Assembly (NCBI GenBank): GCA_027596195.1
Contig: JADGJG010000460.1
Coordinates: forward strand, 1-19,113
DNA length: 19,113 nucleotides
Direction of reading: 5' to 3'
DNA from: Podochytrium sp. JEL0797
Lineage: Eukaryota; Chytridiomycota; Chytridiomycetes; Chytridiales; Chytriomycetaceae
The translations under genes were made by a program, and so were the position numbers. This document shows, in pieces, positions 10,601-19,113 of this stretch. The stretch's first letter is position 1. The number at the start of each line of letters is the position of its first letter. The notes beneath the pieces were generated by a model that saw only the letters and a list, made by a program, of their open reading frames with translations, did not search any database and was not told the origin of the DNA.

Positions 10601-13182
10601 CACGGCCACGCTGTTCAAACAGATCAGCATAAGGAAACACCCAAAAAAAACCAAAAAAAAACCTCACATTCCACTTCTCCAACTCTCCAGTGCCCGGAAA
10701 GTAAATCCACACCTCCTCATTGCGAAAATTTGGCAACTGCAGCTTCCCAATCCGTTGGAGATGGAGTTGGTACTGGACTTCCATCACGTGAATGTACTCA
10801 ATCCGTTTCCCATTCAACGACTTCTCTACCCTCTCCCTGCAATCCTTCAAAACCTGGAACAATCCACCACGCTGCACTGAGCTGCGACACGCGTGTTGCT
10901 TTGAGCATATGCGCATCAAGGGCCGAGTCACGATATCTGTCAACATTTCCAACTCCGCGAATATCCTCGCAGCCTCTCTCAACTGCGGCGCAATCACCCC
11001 ATACAGCATTCCATCACTCCAAACCTTCAAATGAATCACCGACACGTACAGATTGTCCTTTTCCTTGACGGGACGCTTGTGTGGAGCCTCGAAACGGAGG
11101 GCCCGCTGTCAAATTCGAGTCAGTTTCGAAGAAAAAAACACAACAAAACAAGGAGCTAAATATTGGACTCACAAATTCGACAGCCGCCATGGCCTTGTAC
11201 ACTTCACTCTCACACATCTCCTTGTACTCAGCGAGAGTCACAAATTTGGCCGTGACACTCCCCCCCCAAACAGGCGCCCCAACGCCGAGGAATTCCAACG
11301 CCTTTTCTCTCGAAGGCAAGTCCTTCATCGCAGCTTCCAAAGTGAGTTGGTTCGCGAGAACCTTCCCCTCCTGATAAACATGAGATTCCGCCAAAAACCG
11401 ATACGCCCGAGAGGCCACCCGTTCCACCACTTTGGAGTCGACAAAAGCTCTATACTTTGAGCAGATCGCGTACAAAGTTGAAGCGGTGTAAAGGTTGAGA
11501 ATCTGCGCCTTCTCATCGTCACGTCCTTGCTGGAGGCCGACGGGTTCATCGAGCAAGGCATTGAGCTTGCTGCAGTGGATCAGAGAGGCGAAATGTAGAC
11601 CAGCAAACACCGGCGACTCCGCTTGCTTCTCAGTCAAGAGTCCAGGCTTGACCTGCTGGCCAGTGGGAATACTCTGTTGGCTGAACTTGGCCGACAGAAC
11701 CGAGTGGATTCCGAGATTGTCGGCAGCCTTCGAGCCATGCGCCGAGACAGAGATCCATTTGGCAGTCGGGAAAGTGTGTTCAATCATTTCGAAACGCAGC
11801 AACAACAAGGCTGCGATCACACGCTGGCTCCTGGGGAACTCCATGCGGTATATGGAATCTGTGGGCAGGCGTTTCGGGCAATGATCCAAGAGATCCCAGA
11901 AGAAGTCGAGGAGGGCAACCGAGGCTCCGTCAAACTCGAGCGGAGTCATACTCCCAAAAGATGAAGGAATCGTGATGTTGAGACCGAGTGCTGCGGCGGC
12001 GTGTTTGGCAGCAAGGGACATGTAGAAGAGGTTTTTGCCAGTTGGGGTTGCGTTGTTGATTCCGCGGTGCGTGGCAGAGGGACATTGGCCGAGCAAAGCT
12101 GACAAGAAAATGTCCCCTTCAAACTCTCGGAGGACAAGCTCCACAGCCATGATCTTTTCGGCGAATGGCGCTTCTGCTGGAATCTTCTTTGCGTACTCTG
12201 TCCAAATGTCGGAGGGTTGGAGGTGGGGGAGGGAATCGGTTCTGAAAGCCTTGATCGTGGTAAGAGACGCCTTTTCGTTGCCCGGGTTCAAAAAGGTGTG
12301 GTATGAAATGACATCAGAAATGGGACTGCGGTCGGCGGGGTTGTCCGTGAGGTCGAAGTGGAAGCGCTTGTGGCTGAGGAGGAATGAGTGTGAGAGAAAT
12401 GAAATGCTACGTGACACTTCCAACTAACCCCGGATCATCGGCGTGCCCCTGGTTGATCAACTTCCCACCAGCCATTCGTAATCGACCTTGGGATCTGCAA
12501 CCAAAGCGGAGACACATATGTGTGATGATTGAAATGAAGGGGTTAGAAAGGGCAAGCAACTCTGTCCAGGATTGGACAAACTGCAGACACAACAGCGGCA
12601 AGGAATCATGGCAGGGGATCACGGTAGAGGATCACGGTAGGGGAGCAGGGCAGGAGGTTCAGGGGCGGGGAACACCCACCTTTTCTCAATTTTTTCCGCC
12701 ATCTCCAACTTAAATCTCTTATTCCCAATTATTGAAATATCGGGGGCAAAGATAGGAAGGTCGAATGGCGAAATGATAGTCTGCTTGGTGGACATGTCGA
12801 AATACAAACGCACCTGGTCAAAGTTCTTGATGGCCGGGGTGGCGAGTTGTTCGCGTTCGACATTCCTGTCAACAAAATCATCAAAAGAAACGACCTTTGG
12901 ATCAGAGGCAGTGTTACCAATCGAATTAGTAACAGGAATAAAGAATGTTTTTGTAGGTTTTGTATTTTGTTTATTTTTTTGGGTGTTTTTGTTTTTTGAG
13001 AAGGGAAGAGCGAGAGAAGGAAGGGGAAGAGGGGTGTCGTTGCTGTGGTCCAAGAGAGAGCAGGTTCTCGATGTCGACTTTTCCCTGAGACTCAAGCGGT
13101 AGCGATGCATGAACCCAGCCCACCACGACGACGAGGCCACAAAATCCTCCCTGCGTCGCGCTGCTGCCTCGTCCAGATTCAT
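4609..13182 (-). CDS. Giant multi-exon protein of unknown family, about 2,613 aa
   Basis: Ten exons join in phase: 13182-12680, 12494-12429, 12373-11173, 11105-10668, 10610-9287, 9232-9098, 9004-6965, 6858-6383, 6323-5447, 5390-4609. Nearly all introns are GT-AG of 54-185 nt with good donors (GTGGGT, GTGAGT, GTAAGC); the last donor (GTTGAG) is weak. I recognise no family for the bulk. Visible parts: an acidic PE-rich stretch then a homeodomain-like helix-turn-helix (about residues 1583-1631, bases 7925-7779); a KRKRKRK cluster before the last intron; a GRF-like Cys motif CxCG-x12-C-x4-C (residues 2395-2416); a PPGPPGPP run; more KRKR clusters. This suggests a nuclear, nucleic-acid-associated protein, by inference. 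The start is uncertain, because the first exon contains a promoter-like CT/A-rich stretch. The last 80 residues (Gly/Cys-rich) may also be mis-modelled. A domesticated mobile-element or viral gene is possible but unsupported by any catalytic motif I could see. Confidence 0.75.
5203..5268 (-). other. GRF-like zinc-binding motif in the giant protein's C-terminus
   Basis: The last exon encodes VCACGKPTNVGRGKYSRC followed by HSKSC. The four cysteines, the CxCG start, the GR before an aromatic residue and the spaced C-x4-C end follow the layout of GRF-type zinc fingers, which bind single-stranded DNA or RNA in APEX2, NEIL3 and TOP3A. The aromatic-Trp tail typical of GRF fingers is not evident, so this is a related or degenerate motif. 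Confidence 0.45.
7779..7925 (-). other. Homeodomain-like helix-turn-helix segment in the giant protein
   Basis: Within the 2,040-nt exon the translation reads a short amphipathic helix, then STEQMLEEIADTCG, then RTKEDIRGWFNRARPKAKNG. Helix 3 of homeodomains carries WFxNRRxKxK, and the spacing STxxM-x-EEIA-x-x-x-G-x-x-x-x-x-I-x-x-WF matches helices 2 and 3. The invariant Asn of helix 3 is displaced: WFNRAR instead of WFxNRR. The match is motif-level only. It may be a degenerate DNA-binding fold or a look-alike helix pair. Confidence 0.5.
12616..12640. repeat. Tandem 13-bp repeat in the first intron of the giant gene
   Basis: GGATCACGGTAG occurs twice in tandem with a 13-nt period (12616-12627 and 12629-12640), within a G-rich plus strand inside the 185-nt intron 12495-12679. 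It is probably slippage and explains why this intron is longer than the others. Confidence 0.6.
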
Positions 13183-13410
13183 CCAATATTCTTTCCATTA
13201 ATATCCAAGCACCAAATGAATCGATGCGCAACTAGGAAATAATTCTCCTCTCGGATTGTCTCGGTAACAATAGCCTAAAAAGAATCCGTTCCAAAAAACA
13301 GAATAAGGAACCATTAATTTATCATCACTCATCATTTTTATTCACAATTTAACATCTAAAAGAAAACAAGATATATACTCGAAATCCATATTAACACCAA
13401 CGCACACCAT
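13183..13410. promoter_or_regulatory. Spacer upstream of the giant gene
   Basis: This 228-bp interval lies between the presumed start of the giant gene and the stop of the small basic-protein gene on the same strand. It contains the latter's AATAAA (13342-13337) in an A/T-rich stretch. Any giant-gene promoter must lie here, or further in at 12910-13060 if translation starts later than 13182. Confidence 0.4.
13337..13342 (-). terminator. Poly(A) signal AATAAA for the small basic-protein gene
   Basis: TTTATT on the plus strand gives AATAAA on the minus strand, about 70 nt past the stop at 13411, inside an A/T-rich block typical of fungal 3' ends. Confidence 0.55.
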
Positions 13411-13951
13411 TCACCAACCAGGTCTCAAAGTCAATCGGTTCATACGGTGAAGGTTCTCCTTGTTGCCCAAAGACGTCTTCTTCTCAGGAACAGCATTGGC
13501 AGAAGCTCGGTTCATCTTGATCTTCAATCCTTTGAAGGACATTCCTGTCATGCATGCTCCAGTCGCAGAACACGAGATGAATTTGGTGGGGGTCGGGACC
13601 GCGGGCTCCTCAAAGGCAGTCGCTTCAGAACGGATGGAGGTGTTGGAGCTTCGGGTGACGGTAGTTTTGGCGGCATTGGCGCGCGAGAGAGTGTTCATGA
13701 AACCTGGTTTGACTGGAGGGGTTGGGAGGGGTTTGACAGGGTGAGTTATCACCGTGTGGAAAGTGAGGGTGAGGGAGGTGAAGTTCAGGAGCTGCGGAAA
13801 ACTTACGAGTGGCAGCGAAGTTGAGGGTCTCGCACAGGGATTCGTTATCAAAGTCCAACAAGCGATCGGAATCCGCGTCATCGTGCAGTTGGGTGTAACT
13901 GTTGTTTCCGGAGCTCGAGGAACCAAAGCTGGAGAGAGTCGGGAAGCCCAT
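13411..13951 (-). CDS. Small basic Ser/Thr-rich protein with a KEN motif, 148 aa
   Basis: Two exons (13951-13807 and 13712-13411) join through a GTAAGT donor and a CTCCAG acceptor in matching phase 1, giving 148 residues. The N-terminal third is Ser/Gly/Asn-rich then acidic (DDADSDRLLDFDNES). The rest is basic and Ser/Thr/Ala-rich, probably disordered, with a short hydrophobic patch (FISCSATGACMTGM) and a C-terminal GNKENLHRMNRL stretch. K-E-N is the consensus of an APC/C degron, so a cell-cycle-regulated protein is conceivable, but a three-residue match is weak. I recognise no family. The frame open upstream to 13984 has only TTG as a start, so the ATG at 13951 is chosen. It lies upstream of, and on the same strand as, the giant gene, and is divergent from the Trx-NDPK gene. 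Confidence 0.7.
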
Positions 13952-14676
13952 GTGAGGAGAACAATTAACGGATGAAGTCAACAAATCTTTTCACATAAAT
14001 TGATAGGATTCCGCGGCTCCGCTCAACCGAGTGCCACACGAAAATTGCTTTACCAGCGCGGCGAGTTCGAAAACGCCACGAAAACGCGGTGCGATGGCGG
14101 ATCTGTTGCCACAGAGATTGAACTCCTTTTTCGCGTTCTCGCCGGGGTTTCGCGCCACCCCCACATAAAAAAATTTGGTTTGAGATGTCTTTAGATGTCT
14201 TTCTCCTCGTAACCCAATAATTCGAGTTCTTGAATAGAGGATGGACAGGGAAGGTCATTTTTTCACAGATTCACTATTTTTTTTATTTTTTTCATCCGCC
14301 AAGGAACACCGTAGGCCGAATGTAATGGGAGTAGCGGTGGCAGTCAGACAGCCAGTGAATTTGAGTTTTGCGCCGATGGCTGTGCAGTGAGAAGATTTCC
14401 TGATTTCATGATACCAAGCTGCAGGAGGAATGGCTCAAAAATTAAATAATATATCGCCTGCATTTATCTCGTGGGTTCCTCCCTTATTAATATTAGAATT
14501 TTGGATAGCGCACGAATGTCCGATTACTGCATCCAGGAAAAATGCCTTTTCGCAGCCATCCAAACATTTTGTTGACAATTTCGTTCTCCAAACAACAAAA
14601 CAAGATACATCACCGCCTCTTTCTGCTTGTTCGATCCACAAGAAAACCCTAGTATACGCAGCATCATTTAAGAATC
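13952..14676. promoter_or_regulatory. Divergent promoter between the basic-protein and Trx-NDPK genes
   Basis: About 725 bp without a supported gene. A minus-strand frame (14258-13965) has no start context, splice support or family look and is left out. The interval holds a GC-rich part (14020-14150), a T-rich tract near 14275-14291 and a perfect tandem 10-bp repeat AGATGTCTTT (14183-14202). I looked for an RFX X-box, expected near many cilia genes, and saw no convincing copy. Confidence 0.5.
14183..14202. repeat. Tandem 10-bp repeat AGATGTCTTT x2
   Basis: Two perfect adjacent copies of a 10-bp word lie in the divergent promoter, about 480 bp upstream of the Trx-NDPK start. Function is unknown; simple slippage is likely. 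Confidence 0.6.
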
Positions 14677-17600
14677 ATGTCAAAGAAGCCACAAGAAATC
14701 GCGGTGACATCGCTGGTCACGACCGATGACGAATTTTTGGCAATTGTTCAGAAACCCGGAGTTGCAGGTCCGAATACCCATTCACCCAGATCTCTTCTGT
14801 ATTTACTAACATTCGAATTGGCTTTTGTGAATACAGTGATCGATGTTTTTTGTGAGTTGATTTGAAAAAGTTCGGACGCGATCAAAAACACCCCCGATCC
14901 ACTTCCAAAACTGAAACATGCCAATTAGCCAAATTCGCGGGCCCATGCGAGCCAATGCTTCCGATCTTCAAGAAAAACAAAGTCGATTTTGGCGAGAAGG
15001 TCACGTTTGTGCAGGTTTGTTGTTTTCCTCGGTTTTTCATTCCTGTGTTGTCCTGATCGACTCCATTTGAAAAGGCCCAAAACGATCACATCTCCTGTCT
15101 CGAGACGTATAGGGATAAATCGTGCCCCGAATTTCTCGTCATCATTGTAAGCGAACGATACAAAATATATTTGACGCGTTTGTGTTGACAAACTTTCCAC
15201 CAGAATCGCATTCTGGTTGGGACAGTCCGCGGCGCGAATGCTCCACTCATTGAAAGGCTGATTAAAATGCACATCGACTTGGAAGACCGCGAACAGCCCC
15301 ACCAAGAGGTAAATCGAATCATTTCTGTTATTTCTCGTTCCAAAATCGTGCTAAAAACATCCTGTACGATACAAGGTTGAACTCACAGAGAAAACCCTCC
15401 CTGTCATCGCTTTTATCTCTCCCAACATCCAGTCCGTCATTGACGATCACCCCATCGAATTCGAAGAAGAATCCGCCCCCGCTCGTGAATCCACATCGTC
15501 ACGTCGCGTCAGCATCTTGGAACGAGTCAAATCCACAGGAGAGGTGCCATCCGATCAGCTTCCAGTCGAGGGTGCCGAGGACGATGGTGGAGTCGAAAGC
15601 ACTTTGGCGATGCTGAAACCAGATGCGATGAGACCAAGCGTGATTGAGGAAGTGCTGGGACTGTTGTACCACCACAGATTCCAGGTGCTTGGAATCAAGA
15701 AAGTGTGGTTAAACAAGGAACAAGCGAGAGAGCTTTACAAAGGTAGCGTGAATCTCTGCACCCCATAAGAATGCCTAATCCCGAATGCCAGAATGCGAAC
15801 ACATGGAGTATTTCGAGAGGCTTGTGGATTATATTTCCTGGTGAGTGCTGAAAGGAATCAAAATTAATTGAGATCGCGATATTTAAAAATTCATTTCCAG
15901 TGCCCCCGTTTTGGCGATCGAGCTCTCGAAAACCAACTGCATTGAGGCCTGGCGGAAGCTCGTCGGTCCTCGAGACCCTCAAGACGCGAGATTGGATCAC
16001 CCGAGAAGGTGGGAAGGATTCTTTCAGTTATTTTAAATGAAAGAACCACTCATTTATACAACAATTCCAGCCTGCGCGCTCTCTATGGTCAAGACCGCCT
16101 CATGAACTCATTCCACGCTTCCGACGGCCCAATCAGTGCCGAACGCGAGCTTTCCTTCTTTTTCAAAACCGCCGCAGACACTTTCACAACCTTCAGTTTC
16201 AACGCCCCGGATGCTGCGACCCTCCAAACTGGCGGATCCTCCTACAACGGTCTTCCCCAAAAGACTCTTTGTGTCATCAAACCGAACGCGATTCTGAAAG
16301 CGGAACAAATCATTACAAAACTGTTGAGACGCGGGTTTGAGATTGTGAAGAGAGAGGAGGTATTTTTGCCACTTGAACGCGCCCAGGAATTGAGTGTTGA
16401 GTTCCTCGACACGCCTGACTTTGAAAAGAGCGTTGACAAGCTGATGAAGTGAGTTCGGATGGATCCCCCAAAGAACTCTCTAACATACATATTTGAAAAC
16501 CCAGGGGCCCCGCTCTCTGTCTAGCCCTCAAGTCCGAAAACGCAATCGAATCCTTCATGGAAATGCTCGGACCAACGGATCCATCCACAGCGAAAACATT
16601 GTACCCGATGTCCTTGCACGCTCTTTACGGCATCAGCATCTCAGAAAACGGACTCCACGGCTCTCCAAACCTCGACATGGCCATCCAACAGTTGCACTCC
16701 TTTTTCCCGCACTATCTCACAAAGAACGTGTCCATGGGTTCCATTTTCAAAACCCCTGCCGGTTCTATCCGCGCGAGTATCTCAAACCTCGCCAACGAAA
16801 GCACAAGAGCGAGTGTCACCACGTTGCGGAAAGAAGCCATGCGCGCCAAGAGTGTGGCCGCGCTGTTCGAGAAAGTCAAAAGCGTCGCGATGCTGCCGAA
16901 TGTGGAAAGGACGTTGGCGTTGATCAAGCCGGACGTGTATCCAGACAGAAAAGACAGGATTGTGGATCGGATTAAGAAAGAAGGGTTTGTAATTGTGAAG
17001 GAGAAGGAGCTTGTGTTGGACAGGCACATCACGGAACAGTTTTATCAAGAGCATGTCGGGAAGCCGTATTTCTCTGATATGGTTGACTGGATGAGCAGGT
17101 GAGAAAAGTTCAGATTCCATCAGGCTGTCATTAACCACCACCATACCCCCGCCCCCTCCTAGTGCTCCCGTGTACGTCATGGTGATTGAAAGAATTGGCG
17201 CCGTCACCGCCTGGCGCCAACTGTGTGGCACGACCGACTCCGAACGAGCCCGAGAGGAGTCTCCACAATCACTTCGCGCTCAGCTCGGAACTGACAAAAT
17301 GCACAATGCAGTTCATGCGTCGGAATCCTTGTCTTCCGCGGCTCGAGAAATCGGATTCATCTTCGGCTCCGAGGTTTCACACGAGCCCGCCATTGAGCAA
17401 ACTTTGGCTCTCATTAAACCTGACGCGTACCCACTCCGTAAAAATGATATTCTGCGAAAGATTGACAGCGGCGGATTTACCATCGCGAGACAAGCCGAAC
17501 TGCAAATTTCAAAGAAAAAGGCTGAAGAGTTCTACAAAGAGCATGCAGGAAAAGAATTTTATGACGAGTTGACGACATGGATGAGCAGGTATTTTTGCTC

Positions 17601-18387
17601 TGTTTTGAAATGCGGACACCCCTTGACTGATTACAAACGCAGTGCCGCAATTCTCGCACTCATCTTAGAAAAACCCGCCGCCATTGTCGAATGGAGAAAC
17701 CTCGCCGGTCCAACTAACTCCAACACAGCACGCGATCAAGCCCCATATTCCATCCGTGCCCAATTCGGAACTGACGGCTCCATGAATGCAGTGCACGGTT
17801 CGGACTCTGTTGAATCTGCCCAACGCGAGATCCAAGTCGTATTCGGAGATATTTTTGCCGCAGAGCGAGCTGAGCTACAACGCTCGAAAGACGCCCTTGA
17901 AAAAATTCAGATGGAGGAAGAAGAAAAACTGCGTGCTGAGCAGGAGCTCTTGAACGCACCACCTCCGCTACCGACAGACACAGTGGAACCAGCGGAGCAG
18001 ATAATTCAACCGATGGAAGAACTCCTTCCGCCTTCTGGAGATCCAAAAATTCCACGGCCACCGTCGTCTGCACTAGGAAAAATGACTCCCAAGACGAAAT
18101 CCTCCAAAATCAATGTCGGTGAAGGAGGAAAAGGGCCTTCTCGATCTCCTTCAGCAGCAAACCTCAGGACTCCTTCGCCCCAGAACATTCAATCGGCTGG
18201 TTCTCGTCGGGGAAGCCTGAGACCTGATTCCGGTGTTGAGGATGTCATTGGATTGAAACCCGCCACCTCAACGGGCTCTAAACGCGCTTCGACGCAGAAC
18301 TTGGGTGAGGGATTGAAGGCGGAATCGAAATCGGGATCGCGTCGTGCCTCGGCAATGAACGTGCGTGAACACGCGCCGGGAATGTGA
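14677..18387 (+). CDS. Thioredoxin-like + four NDP-kinase domain protein, NME8/NME9 family, 1,011 aa
   Basis: Twelve exons join in phase: 14677-14767, 14837-14851, 14929-15014, 15075-15146, 15204-15308, 15376-15742, 15792-15840, 15901-16008, 16071-16448, 16505-17098, 17163-17588, 17643-18387. Residues 1-150 are thioredoxin-like, but the active site reads F-A-G-P-C, lacking the first Cys. Four NDP-kinase domains follow, starting with KPD/KPN motifs (K204, K368, K565, K707) and ending with the phosphohistidine loop (H313, H475, H673, H815). Domain 2 is the most diverged: it has KPN, and SLHAL where the others have S-L/I-R. Residues 834-868 form a charged coiled-coil-like helix, and the tail is Ser/Arg/Pro-rich. 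Relatives (TXNDC3/NME8, TXNDC6/NME9, sea urchin outer-arm IC1) are axonemal, usually with fewer NDPK domains. A ciliary role in nucleotide handling or outer-dynein-arm structure is inferred; kinase activity is plausible for domains 3 and 4. Confidence 0.93.
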
Positions 18388-18418
18388 AGATGTCGGGTTT
18401 GGTTTTTTTAAGTGAGAA

Positions 18419-18424
18419 AATAAA
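18419..18424 (+). terminator. Poly(A) signal AATAAA for the Trx-NDPK gene
   Basis: A canonical AATAAA lies 32 nt after the stop at 18387, followed by a T-rich stretch. It is 20 bp from the opposing AATAAA of the convergent gene. Confidence 0.75.
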
Positions 18425-18444
18425 GAAGGTGTTTAATTGTACAC

Positions 18445-18450
18445 TTTATT
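18445..18450 (-). terminator. Poly(A) signal AATAAA for the right-end gene
   Basis: TTTATT on the plus strand reads AATAAA on the minus strand, 38 nt beyond the stop of the right-end gene at 18488. The two convergent genes therefore share a gap of only 100 bp for both 3' ends. Confidence 0.65.
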
Positions 18451-18487
18451 GGTTTTCTCAAAAAAAACTCCAGAGAATTCAATATTA

Positions 18488-19100
18488 TTAGTTCAGTGCA
18501 ATTTTCACCACGATATTTGGCACCCCTGTGGTCATTTTTCCACCTTGATCCTTGTCAGCTGAAGACTCCTCATCGGATTCTACAACTCCAACTCCATGCC
18601 AAATATCCGGCCAATACCACAAATGCCAGACGTCCAGAAAAACCTTTTTCAAACTCCAATATTCTTCATCAATCACAAATGTGATATCCTTCGGTCTCCC
18701 CGCGATATTTTCCGCCCCAACGACCAAGCGCACGGTCTTCCACTCCATTTTCTTGGCACCATTCTTCTCGATTTCCGTGAGCTGATCCAAATACTTGAAA
18801 AGACGGGGCTCAGCTTCAAAAGTTGAAAGATTTGAGTCTGATTTTCCAGCTTCCTTGCTTTCAGGACGCGCAAGTGACGGACCTGATTTCCCCGATCCTT
18901 TGATTTCATCAGGAGTCGCTTTTTCAAAAGTTGGAAGAGGCGAGTAAGATTTCCCTGCTTCCCTGCTTTCGTCCTGTGGATGAACAGTAGCATGCTTCTT
19001 AAGAGGTTCCCAAATCCTTTTTAGCTTGCTATAAAGCTAATAGTCCTTTTTCTCCGTGCGGATCCAGATCAGACCTATCAAATTCGGAATATTCATTCAT
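18488..19100 (-). CDS. Unrecognised protein, about 188 aa, with an internal duplicated motif
   Basis: The main exon (19028-18488) has an open frame ending at 18488. A short upstream exon (19100-19075) supplies an ATG and joins in phase through a 46-nt intron (donor GTCTGA, weak; acceptor TATAG), for 188 residues. The join is tentative, and the real start may lie beyond the window edge. The N-terminal half is Ser/Lys/Glu-rich and probably disordered, with two copies of ES(K/R)EAGKS-x-S-x-L-x-TFE. The C-terminal half looks folded, with alternating hydrophobic residues, a Trp/Tyr-rich patch (WHLWYWPDIWHG), then an acidic loop and a final VPNIVVKIALN strand. No family is recognised. It is convergent with the Trx-NDPK gene. 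Confidence 0.65.
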
Positions 19101-19113
19101 ATATGACGAAAAT

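Noticed and set aside
10203..10880. A 225-codon plus-strand frame
   Set aside because: Antisense to giant-gene exons 4 and 5 and crossing their intron; no independent support.
4609..13182. The giant gene as an intact transposon or integrated virus
   Set aside because: No terminal inverted repeats, target-site duplication or catalytic motif of a transposase, integrase or polymerase was visible, and the gene is cut by nine ordinary introns. The idea stays open but unsupported.
14070..14095. GAGTTCGAAAACGCC resembling a tRNA T-arm
   Set aside because: The loop size is wrong and no acceptor, D or anticodon arms can be folded around it.
14107..14130. GTTGCC followed by GAAC, a possible RFX X-box upstream of the Trx-NDPK gene
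   Set aside because: The half-sites are too far apart and the second half does not match the consensus.
13965..14258. A 97-codon minus-strand frame in the divergent promoter
   Set aside because: No splice link to the neighbouring gene, an odd composition rich in Arg and Trp, and no recognisable motif.

Overview
The window looks like nuclear DNA from a flagellated fungus, most likely a chytrid-type organism. Protein genes carry many short GT-AG introns (46-185 nt), intergenic gaps are small and AATAAA signals follow most stops. A three-finger C2H2 protein of fungal style sits beside an axonemal-type thioredoxin/NDP-kinase gene, which is expected only in lineages that still build a cilium. The taxonomic call is inference. 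I saw no rRNA, tRNA, CRISPR array or recognisable transposon.

Layout, left to right. 1-948: a doubtful small minus-strand ORF (117-293) with an AATAAA just past its stop, then about 650 bp without a convincing gene. 949-2071 (-): a four-exon alpha/beta-hydrolase with an intact Ser-Asp-His triad. 2072-2554: divergent promoter. 2555-3622 (+): C2H2 zinc-finger protein. 3646-4236 (-): GNAT acetyltransferase, convergent with the zinc-finger gene at 23 bp. 4609-13182 (-): one very large gene of about ten exons whose splice phases all agree, giving about 2,613 residues. I recognise no family for it, but it holds a degenerate homeodomain-like helix-turn-helix and ends in a GRF-like Cys motif, a proline/glycine collagen-like run and basic nuclear-localisation-type clusters. 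13411-13951 (-): a two-exon gene for a 148-residue basic Ser/Thr-rich protein with a KEN motif. 13952-14676: divergent promoter. 14677-18387 (+): a 12-exon gene for a 1,011-residue protein with an N-terminal thioredoxin-like domain and four NDP-kinase domains (NME8/NME9, TXNDC3/TXNDC6 family). 18488-19100 (-): an unrecognised acidic protein, convergent with it.

The genes do not form an obvious pathway. The best-understood gene is the Trx-NDPK protein. Its four kinase domains all keep the catalytic His and all are split by a phase-2 intron at the same place, while its thioredoxin site has lost the first Cys. The least understood, and the best candidate for something undescribed, is the giant minus-strand gene, which fills nearly half the window. 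Exon joins below come from reading splice sites and reading phase by eye; no database search was possible.
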